This document shows, one piece after another, positions 6,279 to 12,684 of a stretch of 13,519 nucleotides of DNA. Numbering within the stretch: position 1 is the stretch's first letter; each line of letters starts with the position of its first letter. A program made the translations under genes and the position numbers. Origin of the DNA: Chloroflexota bacterium (lineage in GTDB: Bacteria; Chloroflexota; Anaerolineae; Anaerolineales; Villigracilaceae); NCBI GenBank assembly GCA_021796155.1, contig JAJYOO010000030.1:1-13519 (forward strand), given 5' to 3'. The notes beneath the pieces were generated by a model. It was given only the letters and a program-made list of their open reading frames with translations. It was not told where the DNA came from and searched no databases.

Positions 6279-7004
6279 ATGTCTGTCATTGAAATCCTTC
6301 CATTCATCTCGACCGCGATCATGCTTGGATTCACCATATATGTTTTGCAGCGTTATTTCGTCCGCCGCGCACCGCACTTTTTGTTCTGGGGCATTGGCCT
6401 TGCGATGTTCGGCGCGGGAAGCTTTGCCGAGGTTTATCTTTCGTTGGGTTGGAGCCGCGCGGTTTTCATCATTTGGTATTTGTGCGGGGCGATTCTGAAC
6501 CCGGCTTGGATCGGACAAGGCACGCTCTATCTGCTGGTCAGGAAACGCTGGGTTCACATCGTGACCGGCATCTTGATCCTGGCGAGTCTCGTGAGCACGG
6601 GCTTGATGCTATCCATTCCGATTAATGACAGCGCTTTCCAACTCGGACTGCCGATCAGCCAGCAATACAAGGCGATCATTCCAACATCCTCGTTCAATTT
6701 GATTCTTATCCCGACGATTCTTTTCGGGACCGATGGTCTCGTCCTGTTAGTGGGCGGAGCGCTTTATTCGGCGTTCCTGTTCTGGCGCAAGCGCGTGCTG
6801 CCGAATCGTGTCATCGGCAACGTTTTGATCGCCGCTGGCGCTTTGTCCGTGGCGTTTGCCAGCGAATTGACCGGATTGGGCTTTGGACAATTTCTGTATG
6901 TCGGTGAGTTGCTCGCCGCGATCTTGATGTTCGTTGGTTTCCTCGCGGCTGCGCGACCACAACCCAATGAGTCACCTCAGCCCGCTGCTGCCACAACTGA
7001 TTGA
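6279..7004 (+). CDS. Seven-helix integral membrane protein of unknown function
   Basis: A 241-residue membrane protein with seven predicted helices, roughly at residues 4-24, 34-54, 62-84, 90-112, 141-167, 178-197 and 203-224, and a short Pro/Ala-rich cytosolic tail ending in PAAATTD. It has no catalytic motif I can recognise. The layout resembles stand-alone seven-helix sensory modules, but this is only a topological likeness. The ATG at 6279 follows GGAG (6270-6273) at 5 nt. It is cotranscribed with the 54-residue protein, and a strong terminator begins 21 nt after its stop. Confidence 0.75.
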   Translation: MSVIEILPFISTAIMLGFTIYVLQRYFVRRAPHFLFWGIGLAMFGAGSFAEVYLSLGWSRAVFIIWYLCGAILNPAWIGQGTLYLLVRKRWVHIVTGILILASLVSTGLMLSIPINDSAFQLGLPISQQYKAIIPTSSFNLILIPTILFGTDGLVLLVGGALYSAFLFWRKRVLPNRVIGNVLIAAGALSVAFASELTGLGFGQFLYVGELLAAILMFVGFLAAARPQPNESPQPAAATTD

Positions 7005-7025
7005 TCTGCAACATTCGCTTTATAG

Positions 7026-7065
7026 AATTGACTGTCACTTTGGAAGTGACAGTCAATTTTTATTT
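7026..7065 (+). terminator. Strong intrinsic terminator
   Basis: AATTGACTGTCACTT (7026-7040) pairs perfectly with 7044-7058 around the 3-base loop TGG, followed by TTTTTATTT. It ends the two-gene membrane operon and separates it from ssb. The opposite strand lacks a T-run, so it acts in the plus direction. Confidence 0.92.
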
Positions 7066-7094
7066 AATCTCCTCGCAACGAAAGATAATAAGTG

Positions 7095-7100
7095 TAAAAT
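7095..7100 (+). promoter_or_regulatory. Likely -10 box of the ssb operon
   Basis: TAAAAT preceded directly by TG. There is no clear -35 hexamer at 16-18 bp. A promoter is required here because a strong terminator lies just upstream. It predicts a start near 7107 and a leader of about 53 nt before ssb. Confidence 0.4.
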
Positions 7101-7116
7101 GGAAACAACAATCGTC

Positions 7117-7136
7117 AACGCCGCGACTGCGGCGTT
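7117..7136 (+). promoter_or_regulatory. Stem-loop in the ssb leader
   Basis: AACGCCGC pairs perfectly with GCGGCGTT around the tetraloop GACT, 14 nt before the ssb ribosome binding site (GGAG at 7151). No T-run follows, so it is not a terminator. It may stabilise the message or bind a protein. Confidence 0.45.
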
Positions 7137-7159
7137 CCCTTAACTCAAAAGGAGATCCC

Positions 7160-7588
7160 ATGTACCACACCATTATCATTGTTGGCAATCTTGGCAAGGA
7201 CCCTGAAATGCGCTACACGCCGTCGGGGCAGGCGGTGACATCTTTTTCAGTTGCCACAAGCCGCAAATATACATCCAGCAACGGCGAGCAGGTCAACGAA
7301 ACGACCTGGTTCCGCATTTCCGCTTGGGGAAAGCAAGCCGAGATCTGCAATCAGTATTTGAAAAAGGGATCCAAAGTGCTCGTTGAAGGGCGATTGACGC
7401 CCGATAAAAACACCGGCGGACCTCGAATCTGGCAACGACAAGATGGAACCTCCGGGGCGTCTTTTGAAATTACTGCTCAGACCGTTCGCTTCTTGTCATC
7501 CAGAGGCGATGGCGACAGTGGCGGCGGCGTGATGTCTGACAGCGGCGACATGGCGACTGCGCCTGCCGAAGATGACATTCCGTTCTAG
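7160..7588 (+). CDS. ssb: Single-stranded DNA-binding protein
   Basis: A 142-residue SSB that coats single-stranded DNA during replication, recombination and repair, normally as a homotetramer. The OB-fold spans about residues 1-112, opening with MYHTIIIVGNLGKDPEMRYT and including TTWFRISAWGKQAEICNQYLKKGSKV. A short Gly/Ser-rich linker follows, and the protein ends in the acidic partner-binding tip DDIPF. The frame is open upstream of 7160, but this ATG has GGAG at 5 nt and matches the conserved family start. It has its own promoter region after a strong terminator. DUF3467 and translin-like genes follow, so ssb probably heads the operon. Confidence 0.96.
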   Translation: MYHTIIIVGNLGKDPEMRYTPSGQAVTSFSVATSRKYTSSNGEQVNETTWFRISAWGKQAEICNQYLKKGSKVLVEGRLTPDKNTGGPRIWQRQDGTSGASFEITAQTVRFLSSRGDGDSGGGVMSDSGDMATAPAEDDIPF

Positions 7589-7594
7589 TTTATT

Positions 7595-7626
7595 GTCTTC
7601 AAGTCAGGACGTTAGACTTGTGAGAC
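7595..7626 (+). other. Stem-loop between ssb and the DUF3467 gene
   Basis: CAAGTC (7600-7605) pairs with GACTTG (7615-7620), extended outward by GTCT/AGAC across small bulges. It fills most of the 62-nt gap. No T-run follows, so it is more likely an intercistronic processing or partial attenuation site than a full terminator. Confidence 0.4.
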
Positions 7627-7650
7627 CCAAAGACCTGTTGGATTAATCCC

Positions 7651-7986
7651 ATGTCTCTTCCTCAACAACCTCCAGCTTCTCCAGTGCTTATCGTCCCAGA
7701 TGGGCTTGAGATCGCATACGCAAACCTGGCGCGCATTTCTCACTCGCCTGCAGACATTGTCATTGATTTTGCACATTTGCTTCCCGCCGAAACCAAAGCG
7801 ACAGTTAAAGCACGCGTATTGATGTCACCGCTTTCGGCTAAATTGCTGTTGCGTGCGTTGACCGAAAACATCGCGCGTTATGAGGCCGCTTTTGGAGAAA
7901 TCACGGTTCCGGTCAATTCGTCGCTGGCGGAAAACCTTTTCCGTCCGCACCAGCCGCCAGAGCCTCCGAAGAACGATAAAGCTTGA
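7651..7986 (+). CDS. DUF3467 family protein
   Basis: A 111-residue cytoplasmic protein matching the DUF3467 pattern: YANLARISHSPADIVIDF (23-40), then ARVLMSPLSAKLLLRAL (54-70), then ENIARYEAAFGEI (72-84). The ends are proline-rich (PQQPP; PPEPP), probably disordered. The family is small, widespread and of unknown function. The ATG at 7651 lacks a clear Shine-Dalgarno sequence, but the start fits the family's length and no better start lies nearby. It sits 62 nt after ssb and 12 nt before the translin-like gene. Confidence 0.82.
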   Translation: MSLPQQPPASPVLIVPDGLEIAYANLARISHSPADIVIDFAHLLPAETKATVKARVLMSPLSAKLLLRALTENIARYEAAFGEITVPVNSSLAENLFRPHQPPEPPKNDKA

Positions 7987-7998
7987 TTAATTAAAAAT

Positions 7999-8688
7999 AT
8001 GCATAAACTTCAAAGTATTGCCGAACAAATCCGCCAAAGTTTTGACGCACGAACGTCTACCCGTGACCAGGCGCTATCCCAGGCGCGCCAATTGACGCGC
8101 GCCTGTTCGCTTGCCATTCGCGCTGTTCATCGTGATGAAGTGGATGTCATGAATGAACATCTGGCTGAAACACACAAGTTAGCGGAGTCGTTAAAGAACG
8201 ATCTCGCGGATTATCCCGATTTGCTTTTTGCCGGTTACACACAAGACGCGTTGAAGGAATTCGTCGAAGCGAATGTCACTTGTGCGCTGATTCAAAACCA
8301 GCCGTTACTCACACCGGAACAACTTGGTGTATCTGGTTTCACATATTTAAATGGCTTGGCCGAAGTTGTCGGTGAATTGCGGCGCAGAACACTTGATATT
8401 TTGCGCCACGGATATTCGCAGGAAGCCGAACGTCTGCTTGGTATCATGGACGAAATCTATTCCGTGTTGGTGACGATGGATTATCCAGACGCGATCACCA
8501 ACGGCTTGCGCCGCCAGACCGATTTGGCGCGCGGCATCATTGAGAAGACGCGCGGTGACATTACGTTCAGTCTGCGCGGCGAATATCTCGAACAAGCCAT
8601 CGGACGATTGAGCGACCAATTAAACGGCGGCGAGTCGAAGTCCAGCGAAAGAGGCGAACGAATCGTTCCATCAGACGAAGAAGAGTAA
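7999..8688 (+). CDS. Translin/TRAX-like protein
   Basis: A 229-residue, almost wholly helical protein of the translin superfamily, which in eukaryotes binds single-stranded DNA and RNA (translin) or cuts RNA (TRAX, in the C3PO complex). Visible family segments are LKEFVEANVTCALI (85-98), TPEQLGVSGFTYLNGLAEVVGELRRRTLDIL (first 20: 105-124), the helix RLLGIMDEIYSVL (145-157), and LRRQTDLARGIIEKTRGD (170-187). E87 and E90 form the Glu-x-x-Glu pair of catalytic TRAX, and D151 is a candidate third acidic residue, so nuclease activity is possible. The C-terminal tail (205-229) is charged and disordered. It lies 12 nt after the DUF3467 gene and 5 nt before the next one. The ribosome binding site is poor, suggesting coupling. 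Bacterial function is not established. Confidence 0.8.
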   Translation: MHKLQSIAEQIRQSFDARTSTRDQALSQARQLTRACSLAIRAVHRDEVDVMNEHLAETHKLAESLKNDLADYPDLLFAGYTQDALKEFVEANVTCALIQNQPLLTPEQLGVSGFTYLNGLAEVVGELRRRTLDILRHGYSQEAERLLGIMDEIYSVLVTMDYPDAITNGLRRQTDLARGIIEKTRGDITFSLRGEYLEQAIGRLSDQLNGGESKSSERGERIVPSDEEE

Positions 8689-8693
8689 GCGGC

Positions 8694-9314
8694 ATGGCAA
8701 AAGCGGGAAGACATTATCCACTCCTGATCTACACGCGTATGATGGACCGCTGGTGGCCGGCGGTCTTTTGCATTGGGCTGGGATTGATCGCACTAGCCTG
8801 GCCTTTTTATAGCGATCTTTACACGCGGCTGACCGAACCGTGGCAGTGGATGACTTTGGCGAGCTTGGGTGTAGTTGTCATTTTTGTTTCACTCATGATG
8901 CTTGCATTGCGGAAGAGCGCGTATGTCCAACCGCTGAGTGATCGCTTTCGTCTCGTCACGCCGTTGTTTCGGCTGGATGTTTCCTATCGCCGTATTCGTC
9001 GTTCGACAACAGCAACCATGTATTCCCTGTTTCCGCCGCGCTCGCTATCCGGAAACAAACGCGCCATCCTCGAACCGCTTGCCAATCTCACGGCGGTCGT
9101 GGTTGAGCTAAATTCTTTTCCAATTTCCTCTGCGGCTTTAAAACTTTTCCTTTCGCCGTTTTTCTTCAAAGATAAAACACCGCATTTTGTGATCCTGGTC
9201 CGGAACTGGATGGGCTTCAGCACCGAACTCGAAAGTATGCGTGTGGGCGGAAATGAATCCGCGCAATCACAGCCAAGCAATTATTCAATCCTGTCGCGGT
9301 TGCCCAAAAAATGA
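8694..9314 (+). CDS. Two-helix membrane protein with a cytosolic C-terminal domain, unknown function
   Basis: A 206-residue protein with two hydrophobic helices near the N-terminus (about 21-41 and 53-72), followed by a soluble domain of about 120 residues rich in beta-strand-like stretches (for example FRLVTPLFRLDVSYRRIRR and PHFVILVRNWM). The layout of two helices then a beta-rich domain is reminiscent of bacterial PH-like membrane proteins, but I see no diagnostic motif. It starts 5 nt after the translin-like gene, and its TGA overlaps the ATG of the DNPH1-like gene by 4 nt, placing it firmly in the operon. Confidence 0.7.
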   Translation: MAKAGRHYPLLIYTRMMDRWWPAVFCIGLGLIALAWPFYSDLYTRLTEPWQWMTLASLGVVVIFVSLMMLALRKSAYVQPLSDRFRLVTPLFRLDVSYRRIRRSTTATMYSLFPPRSLSGNKRAILEPLANLTAVVVELNSFPISSAALKLFLSPFFFKDKTPHFVILVRNWMGFSTELESMRVGGNESAQSQPSNYSILSRLPKK

Positions 9315-9733
9315 ATATTTACTTTGCCTGTTCGATCACGGGCGGACGCGAGTTCGAACGCATCTATCAGGACCTGATGGCGGCCCTGCTTGCGGACGGC
9401 CACCAAATCCCGACGGCTCACCTCGCCGGGTCAAATGTATTGGCATTGGAATCCGTAATCGCGCCGGGCGAAGTCTACGAACGCGATGTGATATGGATAC
9501 GATCCGCCGACGCGTTGATTGCCGAAGTCAGCGTGCCATCGCACGGTGTCGGTTATGAAATTGGATTTGCGCTTCAAACGGAAAAGCCGGTGCTTTGCCT
9601 TTATCAAGCTGGCCGAAAAGTTTCCAAGATGATTACAGGGAATCCAGCTCCAAAGCTATCAATAAAAGAATACAAAGATTCGGAGGATGCAATTTCTTTT
9701 GCGCGGGAATTTATCCTGAAACTTCAAAAATAA
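9311..9733 (+). CDS. DNPH1/Rcl-like 2'-deoxynucleoside 5'-phosphate N-hydrolase
   Basis: A 140-residue protein of the nucleoside 2-deoxyribosyltransferase superfamily. It most resembles DNPH1 (Rcl), which cleaves the N-glycosidic bond of deoxynucleoside monophosphates to base plus deoxyribose 5-phosphate. Matching features are IYFACSITGGR (3-13, with Y4 and R13), ERD (57-59, with D59), and EVSVPSHGVGYEIG (72-85), where S77 would bind phosphate and E83 is the catalytic glutamate. In mammals the enzyme removes abnormal nucleotides such as hydroxymethyl-dUMP. The start overlaps the preceding stop (ATGA), which fixes it. It is the last gene of the ssb operon. Confidence 0.82.
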   Translation: MNIYFACSITGGREFERIYQDLMAALLADGHQIPTAHLAGSNVLALESVIAPGEVYERDVIWIRSADALIAEVSVPSHGVGYEIGFALQTEKPVLCLYQAGRKVSKMITGNPAPKLSIKEYKDSEDAISFAREFILKLQK

Positions 9734-9839
9734 AAGGGGAGATTTGTGGAATTTTGCGTCAATTCGGCGTAAATTATTTGTGAAGATAATCACCAAGCAT
9801 AAGTGACATTTGATAATGACTTGACCATCTCTCGTAGTG

Positions 9840-9945
9840 TATTATGAGCATGGAGACGGAACAAAGACACCTCCAAGATGCTCCTCACTGTCTCCTCCTT
9901 TGGCGAAAGCCACCGCCGGTCTCCCCGGCGGTGGCAGTTTTTAAG
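9840..9945 (+). ncRNA. Candidate structured small RNA ending in a terminator
   Basis: TATTAT at 9840-9845 with TGACTT 17 bp upstream could be a weak promoter. The RNA that would follow has several complementary segments: GAGCAT (9846-9851) with ATGCTC (9878-9883), GGAGAC (9852-9857) with GTCTCC (9890-9895), and TGGC-GAAA-GCCA (9901-9912), which closes a GNRA tetraloop. The first two pairings cross, implying a pseudoknot or alternative folds, and the tetraloop hairpin overlaps the terminator stem. No gene lies downstream on this strand, so a riboswitch is unlikely. It could equally be only the untranslated tail of the DNPH1 operon. No known RNA family recognised. Confidence 0.3.
9909..9942 (+). 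terminator. Intrinsic terminator after the DNPH1-like gene
   Basis: GCCACCGCCGG (9909-9919) pairs perfectly with CCGGCGGTGGC (9925-9935) around a 5-base loop, followed by AGTTTTT. It ends plus-strand transcription before the convergent histidine kinase gene, whose stop is 25 nt further. On the minus strand only TTT follows the stem, so it is weaker there. Confidence 0.88.
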
Positions 9946-9966
9946 CTGCAAAATCTATTGAATTTC

Positions 9967-11415
9967 CTATTGCTCGGATGCTGGCAAAACCACAAAAAAT
10001 GCAGCACCCTGATTGAGCTTTGATTCTACCCACACGCGGCCGTGATGAGCATCCACAATGGATTTGACAATGGCCAGTCCAAGCCCGGTACCCCGGCTGC
10101 TCTCGGCCACATTCGTGGCGCGATAGAATTTATCGAAGATAAGATTTTGTTCAGCCAAAGGAATCCCTGGGCCGTTATCCGATACCTGTAGAATAACCTG
10201 ATTATCCGCGCTGTGGAGAGAAATGCGAATCTCACCTTCTTCCGGCGCGTACTTGATGGCATTGCCAATCAGGTTGTCAATCATCTGCCGGATGCGGATT
10301 GGGTTGGCGCGCAACGGTGGAATGCTTCTGGCGATTTCCTGCGTCAGATGAATATTCTTTTTTCTAACTAAAGAATCCAGCAATCCCAGCGAATACTGTA
10401 AAACATTCTCTATCTGAACGGTCTCGCGACGGGTATCGAATCCGGCCTCGAGCCGGCCCAGGTCCAGAAGGTCATTGACCAACGTGGTGATATTTTGAAC
10501 GCTGTTCTGGACGCGGCGGATAAACTCGGTCTGCTGTTCGTTGAGCGGGCCGACGCGTTCGACCAATTCGGCATAACCCAATACAGCTGTTAGCGGGGAG
10601 CGCAGATCGTGCGAAACCGTATGCACGAAATCATTCTTCATCTGATCCAGGCGTTTGAGATAACTAATATCCTGCATTGTGATCGCTGAGCCGATGCCCG
10701 GGATCGGCGTATGCTGCGCGCTGAACACGCGTCCGTCGTCGAAGTTCAACTCGTAATACTTGATGCCGCTATCAGACTTGGTCATCAAAGCTTGAAAATC
10801 ATTATTATTAATAACTTCGGAAACGGGCTTTCCGGTAATGTCCAAGCCGTCCAACGCGAATGCGCCCAGCGCGACTCGATTCATCATCAGGATTTTTTTA
10901 TGTTCATCCAGAACAATCACGCCATCTTCAATGCTGGCGATGATTAATTCAAGTCGCTCTTTCTCGGACTCCGAAATTTCGGCGCGTTTCTCAAGGGACG
11001 AGGTCGTCTTTTTGACTTCGCGGCGAATCCAATCGCCCAGATGCCGGGCACGCGCCAAACTCTTTTTAACGGCATCCACTATATCGTCCGTTTTGAGCGG
11101 CGGATAAAGGTATCCGCTCAATCCCGCGTTGATGACTGCTTTCACAACGCCAGTCGTATCTTTTTCCGCATACAACAAAATGGGAAGTGTCGGGAAGCGG
11201 CCGAGTTGCGTCTTTGCGATCTCGATGCCATCTTCCGTGTGGAAAGTCTCGCCAATCAGCAAAAGCGCAGGCGACGACTCCTCCAATGCTTTTTCAAGCC
11301 CGCCCGGATCATGGACAATGGCAACATCATAATCCACAGCCCGCAAAGCGCGCTCCATGAGGCGCAAAATTTGAGACTCGTCCATCGCAAGCAGGATCAA
11401 TTCATTCGCAGCCAT
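9967..11415 (-). CDS. Sensor histidine kinase with degenerate receiver and PAS domain
   Basis: A 482-residue soluble kinase without transmembrane helices. The N-terminal receiver-like domain (about 5-120) has D12 and E13 of the acidic pocket but G55 at the phosphoacceptor position (ALLLIGETF), A83 for the conserved Thr/Ser and Y104 for the conserved Lys (GYLYPP), so it cannot be phosphorylated in the usual way. A short coiled linker follows, then a PAS domain (about 153-255). The HisKA helix carries H269 in FVHTVSHDLRSPLTAVLGY. The ATPase domain has the N box (N385 in DNLIGNAIKYA), G1 (DNGPGIP, 413-419), F box (IFDKFYRA) and G2 (RGTGLGLAIV, 441-450), all intact. The ATG at 11415 lies 4 nt after the stop of the pseudo-receiver-GAF gene. 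No cognate DNA-binding regulator is in the window. Confidence 0.92.
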   Translation of the reverse strand: MAANELILLAMDESQILRLMERALRAVDYDVAIVHDPGGLEKALEESSPALLLIGETFHTEDGIEIAKTQLGRFPTLPILLYAEKDTTGVVKAVINAGLSGYLYPPLKTDDIVDAVKKSLARARHLGDWIRREVKKTTSSLEKRAEISESEKERLELIIASIEDGVIVLDEHKKILMMNRVALGAFALDGLDITGKPVSEVINNNDFQALMTKSDSGIKYYELNFDDGRVFSAQHTPIPGIGSAITMQDISYLKRLDQMKNDFVHTVSHDLRSPLTAVLGYAELVERVGPLNEQQTEFIRRVQNSVQNITTLVNDLLDLGRLEAGFDTRRETVQIENVLQYSLGLLDSLVRKKNIHLTQEIARSIPPLRANPIRIRQMIDNLIGNAIKYAPEEGEIRISLHSADNQVILQVSDNGPGIPLAEQNLIFDKFYRATNVAESSRGTGLGLAIVKSIVDAHHGRVWVESKLNQGAAFFVVLPASEQ

Positions 11416-11419
11416 GAAT

Positions 11420-12586
11420 TCACTTTGTTCTTGCAGTGGACGGTGGAATGGTTTTCTCAGCAGAACGCGAGAGACGTTGCAGAGAATTTTGCACGGTTTT
11501 CAAAGCTTGTGCCTGAGCGTCGGTTACGGGGCCAGACTTGCCGGAGATCAACGCTTCAAGCGGATACATGGAAACTTGCATTTCTTCCTGAATGGACCTC
11601 CTCAAAAATTCCAAAATTGCACTGCGAGACTTTTCGTTCAGCTTTGCAGCCTCGGCTGTTTGCTGTATGGCGCGAAACAGTCGAGCATTGACCAAAGAAA
11701 TGGATGCAAAATCTGCAACAGCTTCGAGCAGGTTTTCCGCGCTTTTATCGAATTCGCGGTCGGCTTTTCGGACAACAACCAGCAAGCCGATCACCTCATT
11801 CTGGACTTTGAGCGGGATCACCGCCGCTGATTTTCCGAGCGCGGCCACTTTGAATTTTTCAAGCGGCCCACCGTGGATGGTCAGTGGCTCGCCGGAAACC
11901 GCGACCAATGAGCTGATGCCATCGTCCAGCGGCTGATTAATTTTCTTAGACCAGCCGTTTGGCAAATTACGGGAGGTTGTTAGCAGATATGCTTTGCTTT
12001 GATCATCGCGCAATACCAGCCAGCCCATGTCCGCTTCTGAAACTTGCAGCGCGCCTTCGACGATGCGATCAAAAAGTTGGCGTTGATCGGTAACGGAGAT
12101 CACCGCTTTGCCAATCGCTAAAATCGTGGTCAGTTCGCGGACGCGGTGCTGGAGTTCCTGATTCGCTGCCTCCAACTGCTGCCCGAGTTTTTGACGTGCC
12201 CGCGCTTCACGCGTCTGTTGCAAAGCGCGTTCCACCACGCGGACGATCTCAGCGTCGCGCGCCGGCCAAAATAACGCGTCCACCGCTCCAAGTCGAAAGG
12301 CTTGAATCGCACTTTGTTCCTGCCCTTTTTCTGTGACAACAACCAGCGGCGCGCTGATTCCCTGTGATGCTAGCGCCGCCAGCAAATCCTTTCCGCTCAA
12401 ACCGGGCAAATTTAAACCAGCGACGATCAAGTCCGGCGGCATCTGAACCGCCTGCTTGATTGCCGCCCCTGCATCCCCGACCAGAACCACTTCGTAACCG
12501 AGCGGCTTTAGAGCCTGCCGCGCAATAAAATCACTGATATCGGGGTCGCTTTCAACAACAAGAATCCGTTCCCTCGAAGACGCCAT
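11420..12586 (-). CDS. Pseudo-receiver plus GAF domain protein
   Basis: A 388-residue soluble signalling protein. The receiver-like domain (about 6-122) keeps the acidic pocket (E12, D14) and T85, but has G57 instead of the phosphoacceptor Asp (PDLIVAGLNLPG) and W107 instead of the conserved Lys (ALFWPA). A coiled linker (about 122-155) leads to a GAF domain (about 155-308), with the typical strands MGWLVLRDD and AAVIPLKVQNEVIGLLVVVR. The last 80 residues are helical with no kinase, cyclase or DNA-binding motif, so output must go through a partner. The obvious one is the kinase encoded 4 nt downstream. The ATG at 12586 is in a conserved position (RILVVESDPD follows), with no strong Shine-Dalgarno match. 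Confidence 0.88.
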   Translation of the reverse strand: MASSRERILVVESDPDISDFIARQALKPLGYEVVLVGDAGAAIKQAVQMPPDLIVAGLNLPGLSGKDLLAALASQGISAPLVVVTEKGQEQSAIQAFRLGAVDALFWPARDAEIVRVVERALQQTREARARQKLGQQLEAANQELQHRVRELTTILAIGKAVISVTDQRQLFDRIVEGALQVSEADMGWLVLRDDQSKAYLLTTSRNLPNGWSKKINQPLDDGISSLVAVSGEPLTIHGGPLEKFKVAALGKSAAVIPLKVQNEVIGLLVVVRKADREFDKSAENLLEAVADFASISLVNARLFRAIQQTAEAAKLNEKSRSAILEFLRRSIQEEMQVSMYPLEALISGKSGPVTDAQAQALKTVQNSLQRLSRSAEKTIPPSTARTK

Positions 12587-12626
12587 ATTTGCCCGTCAAA
12601 ACCTTTGTTCGCCTAAATCTGGAGCA

Positions 12627-12632
12627 ATTCTA
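12627..12632 (-). promoter_or_regulatory. Possible -10 box of the pseudo-receiver/kinase operon
   Basis: TAGAAT on the minus strand, about 41 nt before the ATG at 12586, predicting a leader of roughly 34 nt. No good -35 box. It lies in the 98-bp gap shared with the divergent glycosyltransferase gene. Confidence 0.35.
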
Positions 12633-12669
12633 ACGCAAAAAATGAAAACGCTCTGCATGAAGGTTCGAT

Positions 12670-12675
12670 TACAAT
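12670..12675 (+). promoter_or_regulatory. Possible -10 box of the glycosyltransferase gene
   Basis: TACAAT ends 9 nt before the ATG at 12685, so the message would have at most a few leader bases. There is no Shine-Dalgarno sequence, consistent with a leaderless start. No clear -35 box. Confidence 0.4.
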
Positions 12676-12684
12676 TATCCCGAA

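Noticed and set aside
9821..9845. TTGACC as -35 box for TATTAT at 9840
   Set aside because: The spacer is only 13 bp, too short for a sigma-70 promoter; TGACTT at 17 bp is the better but weak alternative.
9840..9945. Structured RNA as a riboswitch
   Set aside because: No gene lies downstream on the plus strand before the convergent kinase gene, and no known aptamer pattern was recognised.
9850..10034. Open frame of about 60 codons beginning ATGGAGACGGAACAAAG
   Set aside because: It runs through the terminator stem and into the antisense of the histidine kinase gene, has no ribosome binding site, and its composition follows the hairpin sequence.
11041..11691. 216-codon open frame on the plus strand
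   Set aside because: Antisense to the kinase and GAF genes, with no motif and low-complexity composition.
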